A stretch of 54,605 nt of DNA. Origin: Pseudomonadota bacterium. Its GTDB lineage: Bacteria; Pseudomonadota; Gammaproteobacteria; JAIEPX01. Positions 16,834 to 23,752 of this stretch are shown piece by piece. Below the pieces are notes generated by a model. It was not told the origin of the DNA, searched no databases, and worked only from the letters and a program-made list of their open reading frames with translations. The first letter of the stretch is position 1; each line of letters begins with the position of its first letter. The position numbers and the translations under genes are program-made. The stretch covers positions 1 through 54,605 of the forward strand of contig JAKORL010000037.1 in assembly GCA_029777855.1 (NCBI GenBank). Direction: 5' to 3'.

Positions 16834-17529
16834 ATGAAACGATTAAATAGACTTATTATTAACGATTTGAAAATTAATTCAAAAGTAATATTTATTTCAA
16901 TTGCGGCCGTCTTCGTTTTCTGGACCTTGTTATCATTGGGTAGCGGCGGAGTGTTGAGTCTGTCATTATATACTTTTGTTTTGTATGTAGGCGGCTTTGT
17001 GATGACAAGTCGTTCTTTTAAAGAGTTGCACAACTCTGAGATCGCTTATCACTATTTAACATTGCCTTGCTCCAATTTAGAACGATTCTTGTCGAAGTGG
17101 GTTATTACTTCCGTAGGCTATGCGATTGCGTTGCTAGCTCTTTTTTTAATCTATAATGTACTGCAAATAGTGATACATTATATACTTTTTTCTCATGGTA
17201 TACCCTTCATTAACATTTTTGACCCTGTGTTATTGCGCAGTATGGGAACCTATATTATTTTACATTCTATTGTATTTTTAGGGGCTGTGGTATTCAAGCG
17301 ATATAGCTTATTAAAAACGGCTTTGTTTGTTGGCTGTTTAATGTTGGTGTTCACAATATTTACAGGATCCATCAGCTTTCGTTTATTTTCATTATGGGCA
17401 CCTTACGCAGTGCAAATACAGAATGTTGGTGTACTAGTTTCCTTTGTTTTGAATGTTCTTTGGCTTGCTATCGCCCCTTTTTGTTGGATTGTGACTTTCA
17501 ATAGAATCAAAGAATACGAGATTTGCTAA
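16834..17529 (+). CDS. ABC transporter permease-like membrane protein
   Basis: A protein of about 231 residues with six hydrophobic helices and no catalytic motif, consistent with the ABC-2-like membrane partner of the preceding ATPase. I start at ATG 16834 because AGGAG at 16824-16828 is well spaced for it; the GTG at 16828 overlaps that ribosome-binding site. It lies 18 bases after the ATPase gene and one base before the GntR gene. Sequence similarity of such permeases is low, so assignment rests on topology and operon position. Confidence 0.8.
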   Translation: MKRLNRLIINDLKINSKVIFISIAAVFVFWTLLSLGSGGVLSLSLYTFVLYVGGFVMTSRSFKELHNSEIAYHYLTLPCSNLERFLSKWVITSVGYAIALLALFLIYNVLQIVIHYILFSHGIPFINIFDPVLLRSMGTYIILHSIVFLGAVVFKRYSLLKTALFVGCLMLVFTIFTGSISFRLFSLWAPYAVQIQNVGVLVSFVLNVLWLAIAPFCWIVTFNRIKEYEIC

Positions 17530-17530
17530 T

Positions 17531-17902
17531 ATGAATTACTCTGATCTTAAACCTATTTATTTGCAGATCGTCGATACGATTTGTGAGCAAGTGTTGAATG
17601 GAACATTGCAGAGTGGGCAGCGCATTCCTTCGGTTCGAGAAATGGCTATTACGATGCAAGTCAATCCGAATACCTTAATAAGGTCTTACAGCTATTTGGA
17701 GGAACAAGGCATTATTACGATGTCGAGAGGCGTGGGATACTTTTTATCTCAAGACGCTATTAAAAAGGTGATTTCAATAAAAAAACAAAGTTTTTTAAAG
17801 CAAGAATTACCTAATATTTTTAAAACGATGGATTTATTGGAAATGGATATCAAAGAGCTTACTCAACTTTACAAACAGAGGTCAGATTATGAAAAAAAGT
17901 AA
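17531..17902 (+). CDS. GntR-family repressor, YtrA subfamily
   Basis: A 123-residue regulator with an N-terminal winged helix (PIYLQIVDTICEQVLNGTLQ, then SGQRIPSVREMAITMQVNPNTL) typical of GntR proteins, and only a short C-terminal dimerisation helix of about 45 residues, the mark of the YtrA subfamily. YtrA regulators control adjacent ABC exporters. The palindrome on the operon promoter at 15937-15960 is the expected binding site. The gene overlaps the start of the next gene by 14 bases. Confidence 0.92.
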   Translation: MNYSDLKPIYLQIVDTICEQVLNGTLQSGQRIPSVREMAITMQVNPNTLIRSYSYLEEQGIITMSRGVGYFLSQDAIKKVISIKKQSFLKQELPNIFKTMDLLEMDIKELTQLYKQRSDYEKK

Positions 17903-18740
17903 TCGTATTTTTTGGTCGGGAATTGGTTTTATTTTTGTCTGCGCTTTATCGGTCATATTAGTGTTCAGCTTGCTAGGCCGGGCTTATGCGCCAAGTAGTG
18001 AATTGCACAAAATGCATAGAGAAATTAGTAGTCAAGAAGCCATTAAGGGCAACGGAAAGATTGCTAATGTGCAGAAAGATTTGCCCCAATTTAATAAACT
18101 TTTTGTGAGTGGTTCTTATGCAATAAATGTAATACCAGGAAATACATCTAAATTGATGATGGAGTCAGATGATAATATTCTTAATAAAATAAAAATTGAA
18201 GTTAAAGAAGGCGAGCTAAAAATTATGGCAGACAGGTCGACTCGTTTATTGCCGTCTTCATCAGTAAAAATCACTATTATTACACCTGAGCTTCTCGATG
18301 TTCATTTGGCGGGTGATATTGATTTGAGTGCTTTAACTCTCAATTCTACTCAATTAAAAGTGAATACGGCGGGTCATAATAATGTGATCTTAAAAGGTCA
18401 GATTAATAAAATGCATCTAGGGCTTAGCGGTGCGAGTAATATTAATTTGAAAGAAATAATAAATGAAAGTATCGAGATTAACAGTGCAGGAGCGAGTGAT
18501 ATCCAGATTTCAGGTTTTACTGATAGTTTAAACATCAACAATGATGGCACAATTTACGTCAAAGCCAAGAATTTAGCAGCAAAAAATGTTTCAGTTGCTG
18601 GTGCTGGTTCAACCAATGTTGATGTGCATGCTATAAATCAAATTATGCTAAATACAGTAGGTAAGGCATCAATTCATTATTCAGGAAATCCTAAAGTAAT
18701 TAATCATTTTGCAGGATCAATGAAGTTGTCTAACGACTAA
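17889..18740 (+). CDS. GIN-domain (DUF2807) exported or membrane-anchored protein
   Basis: A 283-residue protein with an N-terminal hydrophobic segment (IFWSGIGFIFVCALSVILVF) acting as signal anchor, then a putative auto-transporter adhesin head GIN domain. The domain begins FNKLFVSGSYAINVIPGN and contains regularly spaced beta strands with a Gly/Ala/Asn-rich pattern (LAGDIDLSAL, LSGASNINL, NSAGASDIQI, AGAGSTNVDV), suggesting a beta-helix. It is the last gene of the YtrA-like operon, so it is probably induced with the transporter under envelope stress. Exact function is unknown. Confidence 0.85.
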   Translation: MKKSNRIFWSGIGFIFVCALSVILVFSLLGRAYAPSSELHKMHREISSQEAIKGNGKIANVQKDLPQFNKLFVSGSYAINVIPGNTSKLMMESDDNILNKIKIEVKEGELKIMADRSTRLLPSSSVKITIITPELLDVHLAGDIDLSALTLNSTQLKVNTAGHNNVILKGQINKMHLGLSGASNINLKEIINESIEINSAGASDIQISGFTDSLNINNDGTIYVKAKNLAAKNVSVAGAGSTNVDVHAINQIMLNTVGKASIHYSGNPKVINHFAGSMKLSND

Positions 18741-18757
18741 ATGAGGAAGGGGTCAGA

Positions 18758-18855
18758 GGGAAGGTGTCAGATCTAATATTAATCCAGCCATCATTACTGA
18801 GTCTCATATCTCACCTCAGTGTTTGCTGGTTAAATATTTGATCTGACACCTTCCC
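18758..18855. repeat. Palindromic MITE/REP-like element
   Basis: A 98-base element ends in a perfect 16-bp inverted repeat, GGGAAGGTGTCAGATC at 18758-18773 and its complement at 18840-18855. Inner arms (for example ACTGAG/CTCAGT) continue the fold. The same kind of end recurs at 22261-22279, 22305-22406, and in degenerate form at 28681-28700. No transposase is encoded, so it would be mobilised in trans if at all. Confidence 0.8.
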
Positions 18856-18913
18856 TTGCCTTGCCTTTCTACCCATAGGGTCTCATAAATTACTTTCTAT
18901 GTTTTGTAGTATC

Positions 18914-18922
18914 TGCTATAAT
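18914..18922 (+). promoter_or_regulatory. Extended -10 promoter of the Fic antitoxin gene
   Basis: TGCTATAAT is a perfect -10 (18917-18922) with TGn extension. Only six bases separate it from the ATG at 18929, implying a leaderless mRNA like that proposed for the ankyrin gene at 476. Confidence 0.5.
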
Positions 18923-18928
18923 TGAAAT

Positions 18929-19114
18929 ATGAAAACTATCAAACCACTTATTGAAACTAACCCTTATTTGAGGGACCCAGTCGAACGGCTGAAAAGGATA
19001 GCCCGTTCAGTGAGGACATCTTGTGCTGTTGAGGGCATTCGAGAAAACAATACATCAACCAAGACTATTCAGATAAAATCTAGAGTTCCTAAAAAGATTT
19101 ATAATAGCAATTAA
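18929..19114 (+). CDS. Small SxxxEG protein, probable antitoxin of the Fic protein
   Basis: A 61-residue basic protein. Residues 31-36 read SCAVEG, matching the inhibitory helix motif (S/T)xxxE(G/N) by which class I Fic antitoxins such as VbhA insert a glutamate (here Glu35) into the Fic ATP site. The surrounding helix is LKRIARSVRTSCAVEGIREN. It lies next to a Fic gene that lacks an obvious inhibitory motif of its own. Unusually it is convergent: its stop codon overlaps that of fic within TTAA at 19111-19114, whereas known class I antitoxins precede the toxin gene on the same strand. Function is inferred from the motif and location. Confidence 0.7.
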   Translation: MKTIKPLIETNPYLRDPVERLKRIARSVRTSCAVEGIRENNTSTKTIQIKSRVPKKIYNSN

Positions 19115-19752
19115 CATCGTAATATTTTCTTAAAAATCTCTGTTATTGGTTGGTAATCACGACCCATGCCAGCTTGGATTGCCGCAATATACTTCTGAAA
19201 TCCTTCGGGATTATTAATTTTATCGATTTCTGAGTAGTCGAGAGGTGGGTAATCAGATTGCGATGCCATAAGATCAGCAAGAATACGTGCGACTCTGCCA
19301 TTACCTTCTCGAAATGGATGGATTAATATCAGTTCAACATGGACCAAGCCTATTGCATAAGCGATTGAATCAATATCAGTCGAGTTACAGGGCGTATATT
19401 TAGTTAGGATGTCTCGTTCAAATATTTGCATGCATGATACTATTTGTTGTGCGGCTGCAAATGTATGAGTGTCTTTGGTTAAGGTTACAGTTCTGTAATT
19501 CCCAGCAAAATCGTAAATGTCACCAAGCCAAAGTTGGTGGATATTTTGAATATCTTGAGCAGTAAATTGGTGGTGTTTATCAAATAATTTGAAGACCTCT
19601 TCTTCAGCACGAAACAGTTCTTTTTCTTCTAGCGCATCCATTTCGGTTTGAGATTTAACACCAAGTCTATTACGAAGGACAATGTTATCTCCATTTGGTT
19701 CATAGTCTTCGCTAGAGTAAACTGAATAGCGGTCAGAACTTTTTGGGCACAT
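19111..19752 (-). CDS. Fic-domain protein (AMP-transferase type)
   Basis: A protein of about 213 residues with the complete Fic active-site motif HPFREGNGRVAR (HxFx(D/E)GNGRxxR), including the catalytic His and the phosphate-binding GNGR loop. The upstream flap region DIYDFAGNYRTVTLTK is also typical. Such enzymes transfer AMP from ATP to Ser/Thr/Tyr hydroxyls of target proteins. I prefer ATG 19752 (GGAGAG eight bases upstream) to the ATG at 19767, which lacks a ribosome-binding site. With no internal SxxxEG motif it is probably held inactive by the convergent small protein. It may act as a bacterial toxin or on host proteins. Confidence 0.9.
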   Translation of the reverse strand: MCPKSSDRYSVYSSEDYEPNGDNIVLRNRLGVKSQTEMDALEEKELFRAEEEVFKLFDKHHQFTAQDIQNIHQLWLGDIYDFAGNYRTVTLTKDTHTFAAAQQIVSCMQIFERDILTKYTPCNSTDIDSIAYAIGLVHVELILIHPFREGNGRVARILADLMASQSDYPPLDYSEIDKINNPEGFQKYIAAIQAGMGRDYQPITEIFKKILRC

Positions 19753-19791
19753 AAGATGTCTCTCCATTGTGATCTTTGTAAAGATATAATT

Positions 19792-20727
19792 TCAAGATAA
19801 TACTGATTTATATTTATTTTGGAAGATTGCTATTTTCTTGTAATGATCATCCATGGTGACTTGGAATTGTTCTACTTGCTCTTTTGTGACTTTTGAAAAG
19901 TCAAGTTCTGAAGCTATCCCTAGGCTCGTATAGGCAAGGTTAATATTGTTGAGTATTTCCTTTATTAAAGGACTTCCCCAGAATTCTAAAATTTTCCTAT
20001 TATTACTATAATCCGCTGAAGAAAAATAGAAAATTATTATTGACACCCAATTGAATAAAATATCATGACGTTTGATAAGTCCGTGTAATATATGAGTGCG
20101 GTTTTCAATATTTTCCTTCACAGAATCCTCAAGTTGTGCGATATTATTCTCATTGAGCTTTTCAAGTAAGAGTTCTATCATGGATAATTGAACTTGTAAG
20201 TATTGTGAGACTCGTATAGAGTCAATTTCTATGTCTTTTAGCCAGGTCGTTAGGGAAGATTGAGTTGAATTTTTAAGTAAGCATTGAGTGGTATGCAATG
20301 AAAAAGTACTTATGCTCGGGGTCACGATAAATTTAGTTTGTGTTTCCTTAAATACTTCGATTAATGCGGATTTTTTTTGATGGACATCAATCTTTAGTTT
20401 CGTAATGTTATGTTGTTTATTTCTGAAGGATTCTATTGTAAAAATATTATTTGTAGAACACCGCATAATATTATCTACTGACTGGGCAAGAGTATATAGT
20501 GTATCTTCAAAATAATATTTTTGAAATCGCAAAGTTTGCTGTTTTATGTAAAATTGATTAAGAGAAACCCAGGCTGTTAATAATGCTGTAATGATAAGAG
20601 ATGAGGCGCTAATGAAATCCTTGATATATGTTGGATATTGATGCCATAAAAATATATTTAATATTATGATAGTAAATATGATTAAGAATGGGTTTGAAGT
20701 GACAAACCTGTTGAGCCAGCGACACAT
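19792..20727 (-). CDS. Unknown inner-membrane protein with two N-terminal helices
   Basis: A 311-residue protein I do not recognise. Two hydrophobic segments (FLIIFTIIILNIFLW and ISASSLIITALLTAWVSL) span roughly residues 13-55; the remaining 250 residues are polar, mostly helical and probably cytoplasmic, with a possible coiled coil at YIKQQTLRFQKYYF. Base composition is more AT-rich than the neighbouring dapB and sodB genes, and it sits between the Fic gene and dapB, so it could have come with the accessory segment. Confidence 0.6.
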   Translation of the reverse strand: MCRWLNRFVTSNPFLIIFTIIILNIFLWHQYPTYIKDFISASSLIITALLTAWVSLNQFYIKQQTLRFQKYYFEDTLYTLAQSVDNIMRCSTNNIFTIESFRNKQHNITKLKIDVHQKKSALIEVFKETQTKFIVTPSISTFSLHTTQCLLKNSTQSSLTTWLKDIEIDSIRVSQYLQVQLSMIELLLEKLNENNIAQLEDSVKENIENRTHILHGLIKRHDILFNWVSIIIFYFSSADYSNNRKILEFWGSPLIKEILNNINLAYTSLGIASELDFSKVTKEQVEQFQVTMDDHYKKIAIFQNKYKSVLS

Positions 20728-20850
20728 AGAATTATCCTTGTTAATAGCGTTATATTAATAATAAGTTCTTTTCGGCTAATTTACAAATATAGTGGATAGG
20801 GTAAAAGTGCGTATAGTTGTCGCCACTTAGTAATATTTAGCTTGTGGATG

Positions 20851-21582
20851 TTAAAAAAGAAGTTCTTCGAGGCCATAGACGAGAGTGCTAAGCAGCTGGA
20901 CTTTTTCACAGGCGAGAATAACACCTGGCATAAAAGCATTGCGGTCGATGGTGTTGTGTTTAAGGTGTAATGTTTCCCCGGGGCTGCCGAATATTATTTC
21001 TTCTTGTGCAAGAAATCCGGGCAGTCGAACCGAATGAATAGGAATCCCGTCTTTGTCTGCACCGCGTGCGCCTGAAATAAGTTCATGTGAGTTGAATTTT
21101 TTTGTTTTTGCTCGAGCTTGATTAAGAAGTTCTGCAGTTTTGATGGCAGTTCCAGAAGGGGCATCTGCTTTTTTTTCGTGATGTGATTCTATAATTTCTA
21201 CGTGAGGCAAGTAACCTGCCACTTCTTTTGCAATTCGCATTAATAATAATGCGCTAATTGAAAAATTTGGTGCAATAATGACACCTAGCTTTTTTCTTGC
21301 GCATGTTTTTTTAAGTGTAGAAATTTGTTGTGGCGTAAATCCTGTTGTGCCAATTATCGCATGGATCCCGCAGTCAATAATGGTTTTTGCATTTTCGAAC
21401 GCAGCTGATGCTGTTGTAAAGTCAATCACGATGTCAGGCTGAGAATTTTTTATGGCTTCACGTAATTCTGTATGACGCCCAAATTCGCCAACCAATTTAT
21501 ATTTTGGATGTTCTTGAATTGTTTTGGCGGTAATTGAGCCCATTTTACCTTGGGCTCCATTAACAGCAATACGTGGGATCAT
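20851..21582 (-). CDS. dapB: 4-hydroxy-tetrahydrodipicolinate reductase
   Basis: A 243-residue enzyme of the diaminopimelate/lysine pathway, supplying meso-DAP for peptidoglycan. The N-terminal Rossmann motif is VNGAQGKMG; IDFTTASAAFEN and GTTGFTP follow; the catalytic ESHHEKKADAPSGTA segment contains the conserved His-His and Lys, and the C-terminal GSPGETLHLKH completes the family pattern. It is shorter than the E. coli protein but all active-site residues are visible. AAGGAA provides the ribosome-binding site. It lies downstream of sodB on the same strand. Confidence 0.95.
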   Translation of the reverse strand: MIPRIAVNGAQGKMGSITAKTIQEHPKYKLVGEFGRHTELREAIKNSQPDIVIDFTTASAAFENAKTIIDCGIHAIIGTTGFTPQQISTLKKTCARKKLGVIIAPNFSISALLLMRIAKEVAGYLPHVEIIESHHEKKADAPSGTAIKTAELLNQARAKTKKFNSHELISGARGADKDGIPIHSVRLPGFLAQEEIIFGSPGETLHLKHNTIDRNAFMPGVILACEKVQLLSTLVYGLEELLF

Positions 21583-21619
21583 ATCGATTCCTTAATCGTT
21601 AATTTATGCAATATCCCGA

Positions 21620-22198
21620 TTAGCCTAAATTCTTCGCGACAAATTCCCAGTTGACTAATTCCCAGAAATTTCCGACATATTTCGCGCGATCGTTACGAGT
21701 ATCAACATAATAAGCATGTTCCCAAACATCACATGTTAATAAAGCCTGTTTTCCATCAGTCATTGGGGTACCGGCATTGGCAGTGCTATAAATTTCTAAT
21801 TTTCCTTGAGCATCTTTTGTGAGCCAGGCCCAGCCAGATGCAAAATGAGTGGTTGCTGTTTTGGAAAATAATTCTTTAAAGGCCGCAAATGAACCAAATG
21901 AGTTATTGATGGCCTCTAATAGTTTCCCCGTAGGTTCCCCACCGCCATTGGGTGAAAGGCTGTTCCAATAAAAAGTGTGATTCCACACTTGAGCCGCATT
22001 ATTAAAAATGCCACCCGAGGATGTTGTGATAATTTCTTCTAAGGACTTTTGGCTCAGATCGGTGCCTTCAATTAATTTATTTAAATTGTTTACGTAGGCA
22101 AGATGATGTTTGCCGTAATGATAATCCAGCGTTTCTTCTGAAATATGAGGTGCTAATGCTTTACGATCGTAGGGTAATTCTGGAAGAGAGAATGTCAT
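21620..22198 (-). CDS. sodB: Superoxide dismutase, Fe type
   Basis: A 192-residue cytosolic superoxide dismutase. Metal ligands are visible: His in YHYGKHHLAYV, His in AAQVWNHTFYW, and Asp/His in LLTCDVWEHAYYVD. The pattern AAQVWNHTFYWNSLSPNGGG and the length point to the iron-dependent SodB type. It removes superoxide and lies next to a Fur-box-preceded peroxiredoxin, forming an oxidative-stress locus. AAGGAA precedes the start. Confidence 0.95.
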   Translation of the reverse strand: MTFSLPELPYDRKALAPHISEETLDYHYGKHHLAYVNNLNKLIEGTDLSQKSLEEIITTSSGGIFNNAAQVWNHTFYWNSLSPNGGGEPTGKLLEAINNSFGSFAAFKELFSKTATTHFASGWAWLTKDAQGKLEIYSTANAGTPMTDGKQALLTCDVWEHAYYVDTRNDRAKYVGNFWELVNWEFVAKNLG

Positions 22199-22304
22199 GA
22201 TGCTTTCCTTGTTTAGAACGTTCGACTTTGGAGTGTATGTGCTTGGGATGAAAAGTCAATGGGGAAGGTGTCAGGTCTCAAATTGACGATTAAGGGGAAA
22301 GAGA

Positions 22305-22406
22305 GGAAGGGGGGTAAATCTAAGATTGATATATTCTCTAACTAGCACTTCGTCATTATCTAGTCTGTTATTTAAGAATGTATCAATTTTAGATTTGACC
22401 CCTTCC
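22305..22406. repeat. Second palindromic MITE/REP-like element
   Basis: A 102-base imperfect palindrome with arms of about 26 bases: the left arm starts GGAAGGGGGGTAAATCTAAG and the right arm is the complement of GGAAGGGGTCAAATCTAAAA. Another single end, GGGGAAGGTGTCAGGTCTC, lies just upstream at 22261-22279. It shares its GGAAGG...TC end design with the element at 18758 and fills most of the 376-base sodB-prx spacer, the rest of which holds the Fur box. Confidence 0.75.
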
Positions 22407-22443
22407 ACCCTTGTAATGCCCTGTAGATCATGGTATTCTAAAC

Positions 22444-22462
22444 GAGAATGATTCTCAATATC
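22444..22462 (+). promoter_or_regulatory. Fur box upstream of the peroxiredoxin gene
   Basis: GAGAATGATTCTCAATATC matches the 19-base Fur consensus GATAATGATAATCATTATC at 15 positions and contains a perfect 6-1-6 palindrome GAGAAT-G-ATTCTC. Iron-dependent repression of the peroxiredoxin gene, and perhaps an effect on sodB, is likely. Confidence 0.7.
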
Positions 22463-22574
22463 ATTTTTAGGGTGCCCTGGTATTTACATCCGTTTGTTCA
22501 CTCAGAAGATATCCAACAAGGGCATTTTTGTGATAAACTACCAATTTATTTTGTACATTTAAATATGGAGAGAA

Positions 22575-23186
22575 ATGATGAGTGTTTTAGTAGGCCGAAA
22601 GGCGCCTGATTTTGTTGCCGCAGCAGTATTAGCGAATGGTAATATTGTAGATAAATATAATTTCACGCAAGAAATAAAAAACAAATACGCGTTAGTATTT
22701 TTCTACCCGCTGGATTTTACTTTTGTTTGTCCATCCGAGCTTATTGCATTAGATAAGATGATTGATGCTTTTAAAGAACGCAATGTTGAAGTGATCGCAG
22801 TTTCGATCGATTCTCAATTTACACACAATGCTTGGCGCAACACACCCGTTAATCAAGGCGGAATTGGTCCTGTTAATTACACATTGGTTGCTGACGTAAA
22901 TCATGCCATTTGCCAAGCATATGGTGTGGAGCATGCTGAAGCCGGTGTTGCGTTACGTGGCGCATTTATTATAGATGCCAATGGTGTTGTAAGAGCTCAA
23001 TTAGTAAACGATTTGCCTATTGGTCGTGAAATTAATGAAATTATTCGATTATTTGATGCGCTTCAATTCCATGAAAAACATGGCGAAGTATGTCCTGCAA
23101 ATTGGAATAAAGGTAAAGCAGGTATGGTTGCAACACCGGCAGGGGTAGCGCAGTTCCTATCTGAAAATGAAAAAGATTTAGCTTAG
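22575..23186 (+). CDS. Typical 2-Cys peroxiredoxin (AhpC/Prx1 type)
   Basis: A 203-residue thiol peroxidase. The peroxidatic cysteine is in FYPLDFTFVCPSEL (about residue 51) and the resolving cysteine in the C-terminal GEVCPANWNKGK, with the catalytic Arg region LRGAFIIDANG. It reduces hydrogen peroxide and organic peroxides. GGAGAG precedes tandem ATG codons at 22575 and 22578. A Fur box lies about 110 bases upstream, and sodB is divergent, so the locus links iron status and oxidative defence. A strong hairpin follows the gene. Confidence 0.94.
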   Translation: MMSVLVGRKAPDFVAAAVLANGNIVDKYNFTQEIKNKYALVFFYPLDFTFVCPSELIALDKMIDAFKERNVEVIAVSIDSQFTHNAWRNTPVNQGGIGPVNYTLVADVNHAICQAYGVEHAEAGVALRGAFIIDANGVVRAQLVNDLPIGREINEIIRLFDALQFHEKHGEVCPANWNKGKAGMVATPAGVAQFLSENEKDLA

Positions 23187-23198
23187 GTATTCACTACA

Positions 23199-23230
23199 GG
23201 ATGGCTAAAACCTGTGAGTTTTAGCCATCC
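23199..23230 (+). terminator. Hairpin after the peroxiredoxin gene
   Basis: A perfect 13-bp stem GGATGGCTAAAAC/GTTTTAGCCATCC with a 6-base loop lies 12 bases after the stop codon. No T-run follows, so it may terminate weakly or protect the mRNA 3' end. Confidence 0.6.
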
Positions 23231-23372
23231 TCGGATAAGTGTCTAATGTTTGAGCTCGATGAAACTTATTTATTTTCCTCTATTTATCAATGCCTTACAA
23301 TTTCCCCTCTAATTCTTGAAAACAAATATCGCTTTAAAATAATAGTGTTTTCTGAATTATATAAGAAAATAC

Positions 23373-23401
23373 TTGCAAATCATATTAACCCCTCATAGAA
23401 T
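23373..23401 (+). promoter_or_regulatory. Promoter of LbtU-type porin 1
   Basis: TTGCAA (23373-23378), 17 bases, TAGAAT (23396-23401) is a good sigma-70 promoter. It would start transcription near 23408, about 345 bases before the porin start codon. Confidence 0.6.
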
Positions 23402-23407
23402 GGCGCT

Positions 23408-23752
23408 GCATTTTTTGCAGAAATATTGTTATGTGAAAACAATTTTTGTTTAAACGTACAAGATCGCTGTAAAAAAATTGTAGGGCAGGGGTTCCTTTTT
23501 ATAGGAAACTCTGTTATACATTGCGACTGCAAAGATTTTTTCTTTGCAAATTGGCCAAAAGTGATATTGCTAGCAACATCCCGTTTGGCCTCCTTAGTGA
23601 GGCGTCGGGTTGTCTTAAATTGGGAAATGGATGTCACCTCGGCTTCGAAATTAGTGGAATGCTAATTTCAGTGAAGTGGTTCACGGAAGCATGGAATGTG
23701 CTAACGTGGGAATTCTGTTTCCTATGTTGAAATTAAAAGGAGATTAGGAAGA
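23408..23752 (+). promoter_or_regulatory. Long structured 5' leader of LbtU-type porin 1
   Basis: The non-coding stretch between the proposed start site and the porin gene holds a series of short perfect hairpins: CTGCA/TGCAG at 23406-23420, TTCCT/AGGAA near 23493, TGCAAAG/CTTTGCA near 23528, GGCCAAA/TTTGGCC near 23552, GCCTC/GAGGC near 23588 and GAAATTAG/CTAATTTC near 23646. No convincing coding frame spans it. A riboswitch, sRNA target or mRNA-stability leader would fit; I recognise no known class. Confidence 0.5.

Noticed and set aside
23426..23730. Short plus-strand ORFs within the LbtU-type porin 1 leader
   Set aside because: They overlap one another, lack ribosome-binding sites and cover several perfect hairpins, so a non-coding leader is more likely. 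A leader peptide cannot be fully excluded.
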